DNA from: Trichomonas vaginalis G3
Taxonomy: Eukaryota; Parabasalia; Trichomonadida; Trichomonadidae
Assembly (NCBI RefSeq): GCF_026262505.1
Contig: NC_067207.1
Span: 25,884,082-25,948,081, forward strand
DNA length: 64,000 nt
Direction: 5' to 3'
How positions within the stretch are numbered: position 1 is the first letter of the stretch; every line of letters begins with the position of its first letter. Below the pieces are notes generated by a model, which had not been told where the DNA came from, made no database searches, and saw only the letters and a list, made by a program, of their open reading frames with translations. This document shows, piece by piece, positions 20,423-31,400 of this stretch. The position numbers and the translations under genes are program-made.

Positions 20423-20853
20423 TTAAAAAGAAATTCTTTGTGTGAATGAAGAAAAGAAAATATCATCATTTTCAGTAAAGTGTCAGTTTCGGAATTGAAA
20501 TTATTTTATTACAGTTTGATTATTATTGTTGCTTATTTCCAGATCATTAAGCTAACACTTCCAATTGAGAGAGTTTGACAGTGAAATAACCTTGAAATAT
20601 CTATTAAATGACATGAATTAAATTTGATGCAATTTTGCCACATATTAGCCTATATTGCAATCTGAAAATATATAAGTTTGACTGAGTTATGCATGTATAC
20701 GAAAGCGCACAGCTCAATTTCGTTTTTTAACTTAGAAATTTTTCCGCATTTTGTATAATCTTGGCGTAAATATAAGAAAATTTCATAACAAATAATTTAA
20801 CAAACAAAAAGCAAAGCGATATATGAAGTATAATAATAATGGGTAAAAAGAAA
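20423..20853. other. Intergenic spacer
   Basis: About 430 bp of AT-rich DNA between two minus-strand genes. Nothing recognised beyond the kinase initiator at its edge. Confidence 0.45.
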
Positions 20854-21232
20854 TCAATATAATCTTTGGCTACTGTCAATGTCTCCTGTCTCCACTTGGA
20901 TACATGATTCTGATCTCATTACGGAACTCTTCTTACATGGGTTAGCGTTCCAAAACATTGGCAAAGGCTGACAAGATACATGTTTGGATTCTTCGGGGAT
21001 AATAAGATCTGGAGTTGGCTGCATCTTTTCGCTACGTATTTTCCTTTCCATATTTTTAATAGCAATGTGGTATTTAACCGGATTCATTTCTACATTCATC
21101 ATTTTAATATCATTCATTCTTGTGCTTTCGCGAGCCGTGGAAAGATTAGCTATACTGGTAAAAGATATATCATTAGATAAAGCTAGTAGTTTAGCACTGA
21201 TTTCAGATTCAGGTGTAGTAGTAGGATATGAT
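20854..21232 (-). pseudogene. 3' part of a host gene cut by Polinton B
   Basis: About 125 codons of open frame up to the Polinton end at 21233. The sequence is soluble, Ser/Met/Lys-rich with no recognisable domain (MNPVKYHIAIKNMERKIR; FWNANPCKKSSVMRSES). The frame stays open across the junction into the element, where an ATG at 21396 lies 55 codons further upstream. So the host gene has lost its 5' part, and any product made now would begin inside the element. The 5' part is not found elsewhere in the window. Confidence 0.6.
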
Positions 21233-21506
21233 GGGTTTTGTGACTTTTTTTGTAAACGTAAGAATTCATACAATATCGAGCGATTTTGTATCATTTTTTT
21301 TAACATATGAAGTAAAAAATGTATGATTCTTACGGTTTTTATTCTTACGTTTTTGAATAAATCAAGATTTAAAAAATTTTCAAAATTGTAAGACATTTAC
21401 ACTCAGCCCATACATAATGAAATAAAAAATAATTTTTTTAAAAAAATAAACCATTAAAAAAATTAAAGTTATTTTTAAAATAATTTATTTTTTTATTCTT
21501 ACATAA

Positions 21507-21887
21507 ATGACCCAACAAGTAAAACCAGATAAAATAGATTATCGAATTTTAGAGGATGGTGTTCCTGTTTATATTCAAAGATTTAAAGGGAAGCAATATT
21601 ATAGAATTGTTAATCCTGAATACATAAAACATTTATTTAAAAAGGAAGACTGTGAATTATTAAACGTTAATGAATATGAAACCAATAAATCAAAATTGAA
21701 ATATAAATATATTGGAAGTGATGAAAGATGCAAAGATAAAGATAAAGTTTATTCAGTTTCATATAATGAATGGAAAACCAATAAGATAAGAAAACATTTA
21801 GGAGATTATGGGAAATGTTCTGAATTCTTTAAATCTAGTATGTATGAGAGAGTAAAAGAAATTAGAAATAATTATTTTCATGAATAA
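21507..21887 (+). CDS. Polinton small protein, unknown
   Basis: A 126-residue basic protein; Lys/Tyr-rich, with strands in the first half and a helical C-terminus ending FHE. The 3' end is also found as a remnant at about 1190-1310 in copy A, so it is a regular gene near the end of this Polinton type. No known domain seen. Confidence 0.5.
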   Translation: MTQQVKPDKIDYRILEDGVPVYIQRFKGKQYYRIVNPEYIKHLFKKEDCELLNVNEYETNKSKLKYKYIGSDERCKDKDKVYSVSYNEWKTNKIRKHLGDYGKCSEFFKSSMYERVKEIRNNYFHE

Positions 21888-21943
21888 AAAATAAACTTTA
21901 AAAATTCATGTCTTACATTTTTTGAATAATTTATTTTTTTATT

Positions 21944-22426
21944 TTGTATGAAATGAACAGCTCAAAATTCGTGACTGTGAATCAATTAATGGATAAACTT
22001 TCACCAATTCTCACCCAGGTTAAACAAGTAGACGTTTATTTTGATGATTGCGTACAAAGTTTATTTTATAAAGGTAAGTTTAATATTAAACCTATTGCTT
22101 TTGCATTTGATGGTAAATTAATCGAAAATTCAAAAATTTGGGAATTAATTCCGGATATTGAATTTATAACAAATATTAAGGATAAATGGTTTAAACAACA
22201 AAACCACCTCACTAAAGTTCTTTGTAGATTAATGATTAAAACTGAGGAAAAAGAATTTAACGGGTTTAAATATCATCCATGTAAAATTTTAGAACTTGGT
22301 CACGAAAAACTTCAGAAAAAATTAAACGAAAGACTATCAAAAGATAAAGTTGAAAGAGTAAATAAACTCGCTAAAGGTAATGGTAATGATGAAGATGAAT
22401 TTGATGAGTTCAACATTGAACTTTAA
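21944..22426 (+). CDS. Polinton protein, unknown
   Basis: A 160-residue protein with an acidic C-terminus (GNDEDEFDEFNIEL). Regular alpha/beta-looking sequence with FDDCVQSLFYKGKFNIKP and FNGFKYHPCKILELGHE. No motif I can name. The end overlaps the region conserved between copies A, B and C. Confidence 0.5.
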   Translation: MYEMNSSKFVTVNQLMDKLSPILTQVKQVDVYFDDCVQSLFYKGKFNIKPIAFAFDGKLIENSKIWELIPDIEFITNIKDKWFKQQNHLTKVLCRLMIKTEEKEFNGFKYHPCKILELGHEKLQKKLNERLSKDKVERVNKLAKGNGNDEDEFDEFNIEL

Positions 22427-22474
22427 GAAACTAATGATTATTTGAATTTATGAAATCAATTATTTGATTCATTC

Positions 22475-23629
22475 TTCCACGTCGATGATCCATACTTATT
22501 CGACGACTATTCTCTGTAAGTTAACTGTTATTTATTAATTATACAGCGCTCTCGGACACGCTATCATTGCTGGTGAACAGTTTTGTGGATCGGCAACGAT
22601 CCTTCTATTAACACAAGGTTTTTACAAAACAAATCCATTTGGATTGACCACTCGGCACTTGCCCTGACGGGATCTGACCGTTGTGGTACACGTTTACATG
22701 CCATAACTACTGATAACGTGAAAGGCTTTTCCCCTTTTAAGGAGAAATGATTTACCGAACGTTTAATGTAGTTCAAAAAGGAATCCCGTGCCTTAGATAT
22801 TATACATCTAATGACATGAGATCATCAAAAAATTATACCCAGTTATGACAGGTAAAACTGCTCAAAACTGAGGTAAAATAACTGCGAAAGTAATAATCTA
22901 AGAACGTGTAGTGATAATTCTATATAATTATCAAAAAAAATTCTGGCATTGAAAAAATCTTGTGTTCGCCACTCCCATTTGCAGGCAACTGGTTCTGGGA
23001 ATGTATGCACTTCCGAATTGCTTTAACCGGCCTGAGCCCGAGCAAATTTGTAATTTGTTCCGGCATCAGTTAGAAGTGCGGGCTAGTTTAATTAACTAAT
23101 AAGTATGCAAGACTGTGACATCGGAAATCTATGTGGGAAAGAGATGTGCATTCTTTTTTTTACTTTTTTTTAATTATTTTTTTTTAAGAATGAATGAACT
23201 TGTGGATGTAAAGTTTTTTCAAACTTGTCTGATTAATCTGAAGCTAAGATCTTAAGTTTGAGCAATTAATTTAATTGGCACAAGTTCAAATTCTGAAATT
23301 TCTTGTAAAAACTTACTAATTTTAATAAATTAGTTGTGATTAATCTTCTGGTTAACGAGTACTCCAGTTGAGTTCGATCTTCATGCTAAAAAAAAACGAG
23401 TTTCGTTCTGATTTGTTTAGCTTATCATTCCTCAACTCTTCAAATTCTGAAATTTTGAACTAGATGGGTAAGAAAACTGTTTTTACTGATTTGTTTTACT
23501 GTTCACTTTGAGAAAATTTTCATGAAATTTTAGATTTTCAAACTCTATTTTAAAAATTGTTTTAAAATGCTGATATAATGCATAATTTATTTATCCAATC
23601 AATTCTTAAATATTTAAATATTCTCATGG
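22475..23629. other. Unidentified segment with a GC-richer core
   Basis: About 1.15 kb without a convincing gene. Bases 22540-23090 are clearly richer in G/C than the surroundings and look like former coding or structured sequence (for example CCCTGACGGGATCTGACCG and GGCCTGAGCCCGAGC). The longest frame there is 70 codons on the minus strand (22564-22776) and resembles nothing I know. From 23150 on the DNA is plain AT-rich spacer with long T runs. Confidence 0.4.
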
Positions 23630-23633
23630 TTAA

Positions 23634-24414
23634 GGATGTCGTTTTCTCCCCCCGGGGTTGATTGCGTCCCCCAAGTGGGGGACGCTGGGGGACAAAAATT
23701 GAGAAGTCATTAATGAAGTTCAAATATTATAATATACACAACACCTGGTTAATATTTAAAATACATTTATCTAGTTTTTGTTGAAATTTCTTGCATTTTC
23801 AGAGATTTGATATTTAATTTTTCTTAAATTTTAGCTCTATGAGCTTTGTAATGACATATTTTTATTTTTTATTAAATGTAATATATTAATCAATAATAAA
23901 TTCAGGAAAATAAATTTTCCCAAATCCCCTACGGGGGACGCGACCAAATATACATTCAATTTTGAAGGTCCCCCAATCCCCCATGGGGGACTGGGGGACA
24001 AAAAGTGACGCTCTATGAAGAGTCGATGAAAGGCCAGGAAGGGGTATGTTGTTTCTATTCCAGAATTCAAATCCGATTTCCTGTTATTGGTGCTTTCAGC
24101 ATGAATATTTACATAATTTAATTTTTGAATCAGATGAAAAACTATAGCGAATAGTAAATATCAGTATAATTTATTAAGATTTATAAAAATAATACATAAT
24201 TAATGCATAAATTATAAATTGCATTTTTCAAAAATGGCTTAGATATATCATTTTCATTAAAATATGAACAGTCTAAGCCATTGTTAAAGAGTTATCCATT
24301 TATCAGACACAATATTAAATTAATTCCATACATTTATAATTTTTGACACTTTACATGTTCCCCAGAGTTCGAAAATTATTTGGTCGAGTCCCCAAATGTC
24401 CCCAAGCGACATCC
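23634..24414. mobile_element. TTAA-flanked element with G-run palindromes (0.78 kb)
   Basis: The body starts GGATGTCG and ends CGACATCC, flanked by TTAA at 23630-23633 and 24415-24418. Both halves contain repeats of the type GGGGGACGCTGGGGGAC and its complement (23649-23697, 23930-24003), which can pair as short hairpins and contain several runs of four or five G. No gene inside. Non-autonomous; shares its GGATGTC end with the element at 44893-46377. Confidence 0.7.
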
Positions 24415-24464
24415 TTAATTTATCTGAGAGAAGTCTGACAATTGCATCTTTTGGTCTTTCTTAA

Positions 24465-24704
24465 GGCTTCACTAACATGACAAAAAATATTCAAAATATT
24501 AAAAAATATGAAAAATATGCTCTAGAATATATATTAATACTAGTCTATCATTTTCAGAAAAAGCACGTTATAACTCATGTTAATGGAAGAAGGCTTTTTT
24601 TGGGTGGGTCAATAAATATTAAAAATAATGATAAATATAGCATTGATGTACATCATAGAATATATATCTCAAGGGACTTTAATTTTTGTCATGTTAGTGA
24701 AGCC
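24465..24704. mobile_element. 240-bp TTAA-flanked MITE
   Basis: Perfect terminal inverted repeats of about 23 bases starting GGCTTCACTAACATGACAAA, flanked by TTAA at 24461-24464 and 24705-24708. A 90-codon frame across it (24477-24749) is not a gene. Its perfect ends suggest recent movement. Confidence 0.85.
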
Positions 24705-24708
24705 TTAA

Positions 24709-25228
24709 GGGTGGCTTCCGACCAAATTGTCACTTTTTACCCCAAGTGAGAAAATTTCGTAATTTATAACCAAGTTTTTTAAAATCTATATTTAATAAAG
24801 ATTCTATTTTTCTTATTAAATTTCAAAAATGAAGGGGTTCGGAATCGTCCACAAATTGCCGAAAGGGTTTTTGCCAGTTTTGAATCCGCTTATTTTTATC
24901 GACCAAAATTATAATAAATATAATTTTCGATAAGTATTCTACCCAAATGATTCTTCAAAAAATTATTTTTTCGGATTTTATTCCGTAAAAAAACGTTACA
25001 GAAAACGCCTATAAAATTTCGAATTTTCCCTAAAAAATTCAGTGCAGGTCGATTTAAGAGATTTTTCAAAAATAATCATATCAGTAGATAGGGTATAATA
25101 TAGAGGAGCTTTATGAATAACTCAAAATCCGGGAAACTCAATATTCAACGAGAAAAACGCTTAACGAATCTCACTTTTGGTGTAAACATCACAAAAAATT
25201 GAGAGAGCTTTCTGGTCGGAAGCCTCCC
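24709..25228. mobile_element. 520-bp TTAA-type MITE
   Basis: Starts GGGTGGCTTCCGACCA and ends TGGTCGGAAGCCTCCC: 16-base inverted repeats with one difference. Left flank TTAA (shared with the 240-bp element), right flank TGAA, a likely decayed TTAA. No gene inside. Confidence 0.7.
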
Positions 25229-25455
25229 TGAAAGCAACTATAATTGAACATAAAAAGTGACGTTTTTTCCACATCTCTTGACAACACAGTTTTTTTTTGC
25301 TCAAAAATTTCTCCTGAAATAACTAAAATATCCTACTTAAATGACAGATCATTTGCATCTGGTTTGACTAGTCAAATAGCAACTCTTTTGTATTTGGATA
25401 ACTAGGCAATGTGAAATCAAAACCAAATTTTTTGACTTGTTTTCATAAGACAAAT

Positions 25456-25460
25456 CATTT
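25456..25460 (+). promoter_or_regulatory. Initiator of the giant AAA/vWA gene
   Basis: TCATT 14 bases upstream of the ATG at 25474, fitting the TCA-Py-(T/A) initiator and the short 5' leaders of this species. Confidence 0.5.
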
Positions 25461-25473
25461 TTTTTAATAGTTA

Positions 25474-28400
25474 ATGTTTCAACAACCAGATTTTATCCAA
25501 CGCAAAATAGATGAAATTACTAAATTTATCGACTCAGGAATTCCAGTCCTACTTATTGGACCTACTGGGTGCGGTAAAACAACTATTGCAGAAAAAATTT
25601 TTGAAAATCGTGGTGACTATTTGAAATTTAACTTCAGTTCAGAGACAACAATTGATCAACTCCTCGGAAATCTATCTCTTGATAAAGATTCCAATCCAAA
25701 ATTCGATTATGGAATGTATTCTTTTGCTTATAAAGAAGGTATGCCTCTTATACTTGATGAATTCAATCTCGCTCATGAAGATGTTCTACAGTGTATTGAA
25801 TCTTCGTTAGATACTGAGGAATTATTTGTTGATGATCCAGATTTAAATAATTCCCCAATCAAAATGCATGAAAATTTCAAGTTAATAGCTACACAAAACG
25901 ATTCTGATAGTGCTTTTGCATCAATGCGTAATAAACTTACATCAAAACTCACATCTCACTTCCAGGTTATTGAATTTAATAATTTTGATGATGACGAACT
26001 AACTGCTCTATGTTCTAAATTCAATAAAAACATTTCAACAGACGAAATCGAAAAAGTTATTGATTTTCATTATTCATGTTCCTCAGTTAGCAACAAAGAC
26101 TACAATTTTACAATCAGAAACCTTAAGATGGCGCTTTTATCTACAGATGGCCCTCAAAATTTATATCGTTCTTTATTTTATTATTATCAATCACTTCTTG
26201 GGCTTGAAAAATCAAATATTATTGCCGACAAACTTAACGAATGCAATATACATCCAAGTAACGAACCAGAACTCGATGTTTACCAACTTTTTGAGCAAAA
26301 ACAAATTCGAAATGTATGGAAAAACGATGTTTTAACGAACACCCTTCGCAAAATTCACTTCTTTATGGATAACAATCAACCAATTCTCATTGTTGGCCCA
26401 GACGGATCCGGAAAAACCCAAATTGCAAAATGGGCGACAAAATTATTTAAACAATGTGATGCTTACTTCATGATTTGCCATCCAGAGATGACAACATCAG
26501 ATATTGTTGGCTGCTACACGACATCCAACAAAACAATCGCTGAATGGAAGGACGGACCTATCGTAAAAGCAGCAAAAGAAGGTCGCGCACTGATTATTGA
26601 CCAACTTGAGAATGCTTCTCCACAAGTCATCGAGAGAATTAACCCTATTCTCGATGCTTATTCAAATGTATTATTAAATAAGAGAACAGGATCACATAAT
26701 TCTACACGTTTCAGCGTAACAGAGTGTTTCGAAGGTCTTGAAGTCGAAATTACTGATCATTTCCAGATCATTGCCACTGTTACAAAGAATCAATTAAAGA
26801 ATTTGTCTCCTGCATTGAAAAATCGATTCACAATTATAGAAATTGATTCCCAAATTGATCCTTCTAATGCACAGGAACAAGTTAAAGAACTTATTAATGC
26901 ATTATTGGAAACAAAACAAGGAAATCAAATTTCTTTCTCAGAAAATCTCATTAACGAAATCATAAAAATAGATGGTATCTCTAATATATCAAAGATTGTT
27001 AATGGATTACGTATAATCTGTACAAAATATCCTAATTTCAACTCAGATTCCGCACAACGTGCAATTTTTAATGCTTTAAAGGAAATTTACATCGACCACA
27101 AGACACCAGAATTGCATGAATCAATCAGAGAAGTCATTATTAGTAAAATAACAGGACCAACAACAGGTTTTTATTTCAAAAATTCTCCTGAACTTGAAAA
27201 CATTGTTTCATTGATTATTTTGATGCAAAACATTGGCCAACACATTGTTCTTCAGAGTGGAACAGGTTTCGGAAAGACATCAGCAGCTGTTTCATTGGCA
27301 AAAGGATTGAATTTCAATGCTTTTAAAGTGTCTTTCAACGCAGAAACAAAATTGTCAGATTTGATAGGAAACATCACAATTTCTCGTGGAAAAAGTGACA
27401 ATTCAAAAGGACAATTACTAAAAGCAATCAAAGAAGGAGGTTTCTTCATAGCAGATGAAGCAAATCTCGCAGAAATCAATGTACTTCAATCCCTTATCAT
27501 AGCACTAGAACAAAAACCAGGAGAATCAATAGAAATTCCATCAGAAGGAACAACAAAAATTCATGAAAAATACTTTTTCATCGTTTGTCAGAACGATAAC
27601 ACGATGTTTGGTCGAAAGCCATTACCACAAGTACTTCTTAAACGTGTTGTTTGCTTTGATTATCCATTCCCTATCAACTCCATCAAAGAAGTTATCAAAG
27701 AAATCACTTCTGAATACAATTTGTCAATGTTAAACAATGTTTTGACAAATTTTGTCATAAATATTAACAGAAAATTCCAAGAGAATGACAAAATCCGTCC
27801 ATGGTCATTTAGAGAAGTTAGAAGGTTCTGTCGAAGAGTTAGTTATTCTGAGACTATTGAGTTCCTCCAAAACAATGATGAATGGAATAAAATATCTGCT
27901 GCACCTTCTGCAATGATGCATGCATTATTTATGTCGTGGATGATGTGTCCTGATCCAGAAAAATCAATTAAAACAATTTGTCAAGTTGTTGGAGAATCAT
28001 TTGGATATACAGACATCGATAATTTGGTTCAAATATTATCTACAAATGCATATCCAAAAGATAATTATGTAATCAAAGGTATTCTTAGAATTAAATCTGT
28101 TGTTAACTTTGAAAATTCCAAAAGAGTTCCTAAATCAATTTCATCATTTTGGAATGCAGTTTTCTTGGCTTCTTTAGTTCCTCCAACTGATCCTTTATTA
28201 ATTGTTGGAGAATCATCATTCAAGACATTTTTGGCAAATTCAATAACAGTTGATCCAAGCCAAGTAACATTAGGAAGTGAAACAACAACAGCTTCTTTAA
28301 TTGGCCAAGTTTCTTATGTAAGACAGCAGACATATGAAAGAACAATGCTTGATTTACTCCATACAATTATGATTTCAAATGAAAAATTATATCCGAAATT

Positions 28401-31400
28401 CACAGATTTCAAGAAGAATTTTGTAAGAAACAAAGAAAATTTAGATAAATTAGTTGAATTCACAAAACAAATTGATGTTCCTTATCTCAAGAAATCAATT
28501 GATTACATAACAAAACAATTAATTGCTGATGAACCAGATCAATCCACTGTTAATCCTGCAATAAGTAATTACACAACAGTCTTCAAACCTGGATTGATTA
28601 CTCATTATCTTTTCAGACAATCTCCTATAATCATCAAGAACTTTTCAAAACCGCCAACATCTGTTATTGAAAGATTCAATGAATTATTGTCAATAGAACC
28701 AGAATTAACATTAACTGAAGATTACACGAACACAATTACTCCACCAAATGATAAAACAATCAAGATAAATCCTGATGCTAAAAATAGATTTAGAATAATT
28801 GCTTTGAGTTCTTTGAATGATTATAACAGAATTTCTGAAGCCATGAAATCAAGATTTAACATCATTTCTATCGAACCATATACTGTTGAAGAGAAACAGA
28901 CAATCACAGGTTTGTCTAATAAATATGTTAAAGATCCTAATTTCCATATGCATAAGTTGATTTTGATGCAATCAATCATTGATCAAATCAAAACAATTCA
29001 CACAAACATTTCTAATTCTCATGAAGAAATTCCTAGGGAAGAATTAGAAAAACTTGCTGCAAAAATCTTAGGAGCAGAAGAAAATGAAGAAATAGAAAAC
29101 TCCACAGATAATGAATTCCAAACACCTTTGAAAGTAGATGATGGATACTTGAAATCTGATAATCCTTATATTCTTTCTTATTCAGCTCCTTACGCTGATC
29201 CAACAAAAACAAACATTGTTTTCACAAGAACAACACAAACAATGTGCGATAGAATCTTCACAGCATTGTCATTAGATATTCCAATCATTATTCAAGGACC
29301 AACAGGTACTTGCAAGTCAATGCTTGCTGATTATGTTGCGAATTTGATGAAAGATTTCACAAACAATAACCACGTGATTAAAATCCAGTTGTCCAGATCA
29401 ACAACTGTTGAAGATTTGTTTGGAAGAAATTCAATCAAAGTTGATATCAATGGAAACAAGACTTTTGATTATATTCCAACAGAACTCTTCAAAGCTGCAA
29501 GTGAATCAAGTCATAGATCATTAATCATCATTGAAGAGTTGAATCTTGCATCTCCAAGTTTAATTGATGCTTTATCTAGTTTATTCGATAACAACCCTGA
29601 AACAAAGATTATGAAGACAAACGGAGAATCAGAAAAGAAAGGAAGATTTTCCATAATTGGTATTGCTTCAGGAAATGTTCCTCCTGCTCTTAAGAAATCA
29701 GCAATTTTCTTCAGAAGAGATGAATACGCTGTACACGAAATGAGAGCTGTTTGTGAATCGATCTTAAAGAAGAGCCATTATGTTGAAAATCTTGTTAAAT
29801 ACTTTGAAACAAAGAATCCACGCAACTGTCAATTATATTCACAATTAGAAGATGTATTTAAAGACAGCCACAATGCTTTGCTTCAAGAAATCTCTTCCAA
29901 AGATTCAAAGAACAAACAAGAATGGAGCAGTATTGAAATTGCTCATGAATCAGTTGGATCAACATTAAAAGTTGGAAGAGATCTCGAAATACAAGTATCA
30001 ACAACAACAAGAGAAAGTAATTTCGATTTTAGAATGCAAAAACAACTCATGACTTTGACACCAAGTGAACAGAAATTATTTGTCTGTTTGGCAGCGAATA
30101 AAATCAAAAGATATCCATTGATTGTTACAGGAGGAACAGCATCAGGAAAGACATATACAGTCAGATTGTTTGCACAAGCAATCAACAAGAAGTTGATTGT
30201 TATTCCTGTCAATGCTGATACATCAATTTCAACAATCACAGGATCATATAAACCATCAAAATACGTCAGCAAACAAAACATTCAGAAGATAATAAACAAG
30301 CTTTCAGAAGATCCTGCGTTTAATGAACTTTCTAGAATGTTGTTAGAAACAGCAAAGAGCCACATCGAAGTTAGCGAACTCAAAGATTTTGCCTCAGATA
30401 TCGATACAATTCTTAAAGAATCGAATGATAGAAACACAATCAAAATCGGCGAAGAAGCCAAAACAATTATTTCAACAGCCGCGCATTTGATCAACAACAT
30501 AGAATACGCAGAATCCGGTCTTATTACAGCCATGAAGAATGGATATTGGGTTTTATTCGATGGCGTTGAATCATGTCCTTCAAATATATTGGAAAGAATC
30601 ATTACATTGCTTGATTTCGAACCATCCTTGAATTTATATGAAGTTGATGAAGGAATTACTTATTCCACTAAATCACAAAACCTGATCCATGATGATTTCA
30701 GAATCATTATCACATACAATGATGTAGGAACACATAAAAAGACTCCTCTTCCACAAACAATACTTTCAAGATGTGCTATTCTAAGAATGGATCCAATTGA
30801 CATTGACCCTCGAACAGTTGCAGAAATATCATTGTTCAATGTTCCAGATGTCGATTATATATTAGCTGACCAAAATGTAATTGACAAAATCGAACTAGTT
30901 ACAAGAATTGGTAATTGCCATTGCTATATTCGCAATCAACAACTTGAAGAGAATCCAAATGGATCAAGTTACGAAATTACAGGAAGATCAATCTTAAGAA
31001 TTTGCAAATTACTTAATTATTTCTGCAACATTTCTAGAAATGGAGAAGTTGATTACAATCAAATCAAAAGAGCTTTGACAATTACTTATAATAAGAATTT
31101 CAATGAAATAGATAATGATGAGAATCAACTCAATCAATCTATTTATAGTTCGTTCCTTCAAGATCCTGATAAAGATTTCATCACAAATTTGACACAATTG
31201 TACTACAAACAAGTCATTGATAGAAATAAATTGAATGGATTAATTGAAGAAAGAGTTCGCAGCGATCAACCAATTATTAATGTATTTTATGTAATTGAAC
31301 GCGCATTGTTTGAAGATATCTTTAATCTCGTGGATTTCTTGAATGAATTGGTAAAAGATTTCAAGTCAGTGACAAAACAAAATTGGCTCATTGATTACGT

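Larger units (their letters stand above)
21233..22474. mobile_element. Polinton/Maverick, terminal part (copy B)
   Basis: Begins with the same GGGTTTTGTGACTTTTTTTG end as copy C (59529); the first 190 bases are nearly identical to 59529-59720. It holds two small open genes (21507-21887 and 21944-22426) and then about 50 bases matching 59897-59947 of copy C before similarity stops near 22474. Most of a Polinton (15-20 kb in this species) is absent, so this is a short broken fossil. Confidence 0.75.

Noticed and set aside
22564-22776. 70-codon minus-strand frame in the GC-richer segment
   Set aside because: Resembles nothing known and the surroundings are not open; kept only as an odd segment.
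24477-24749. 90-codon frame
   Set aside because: It spans a MITE and runs over its edge into a second one; not a gene.
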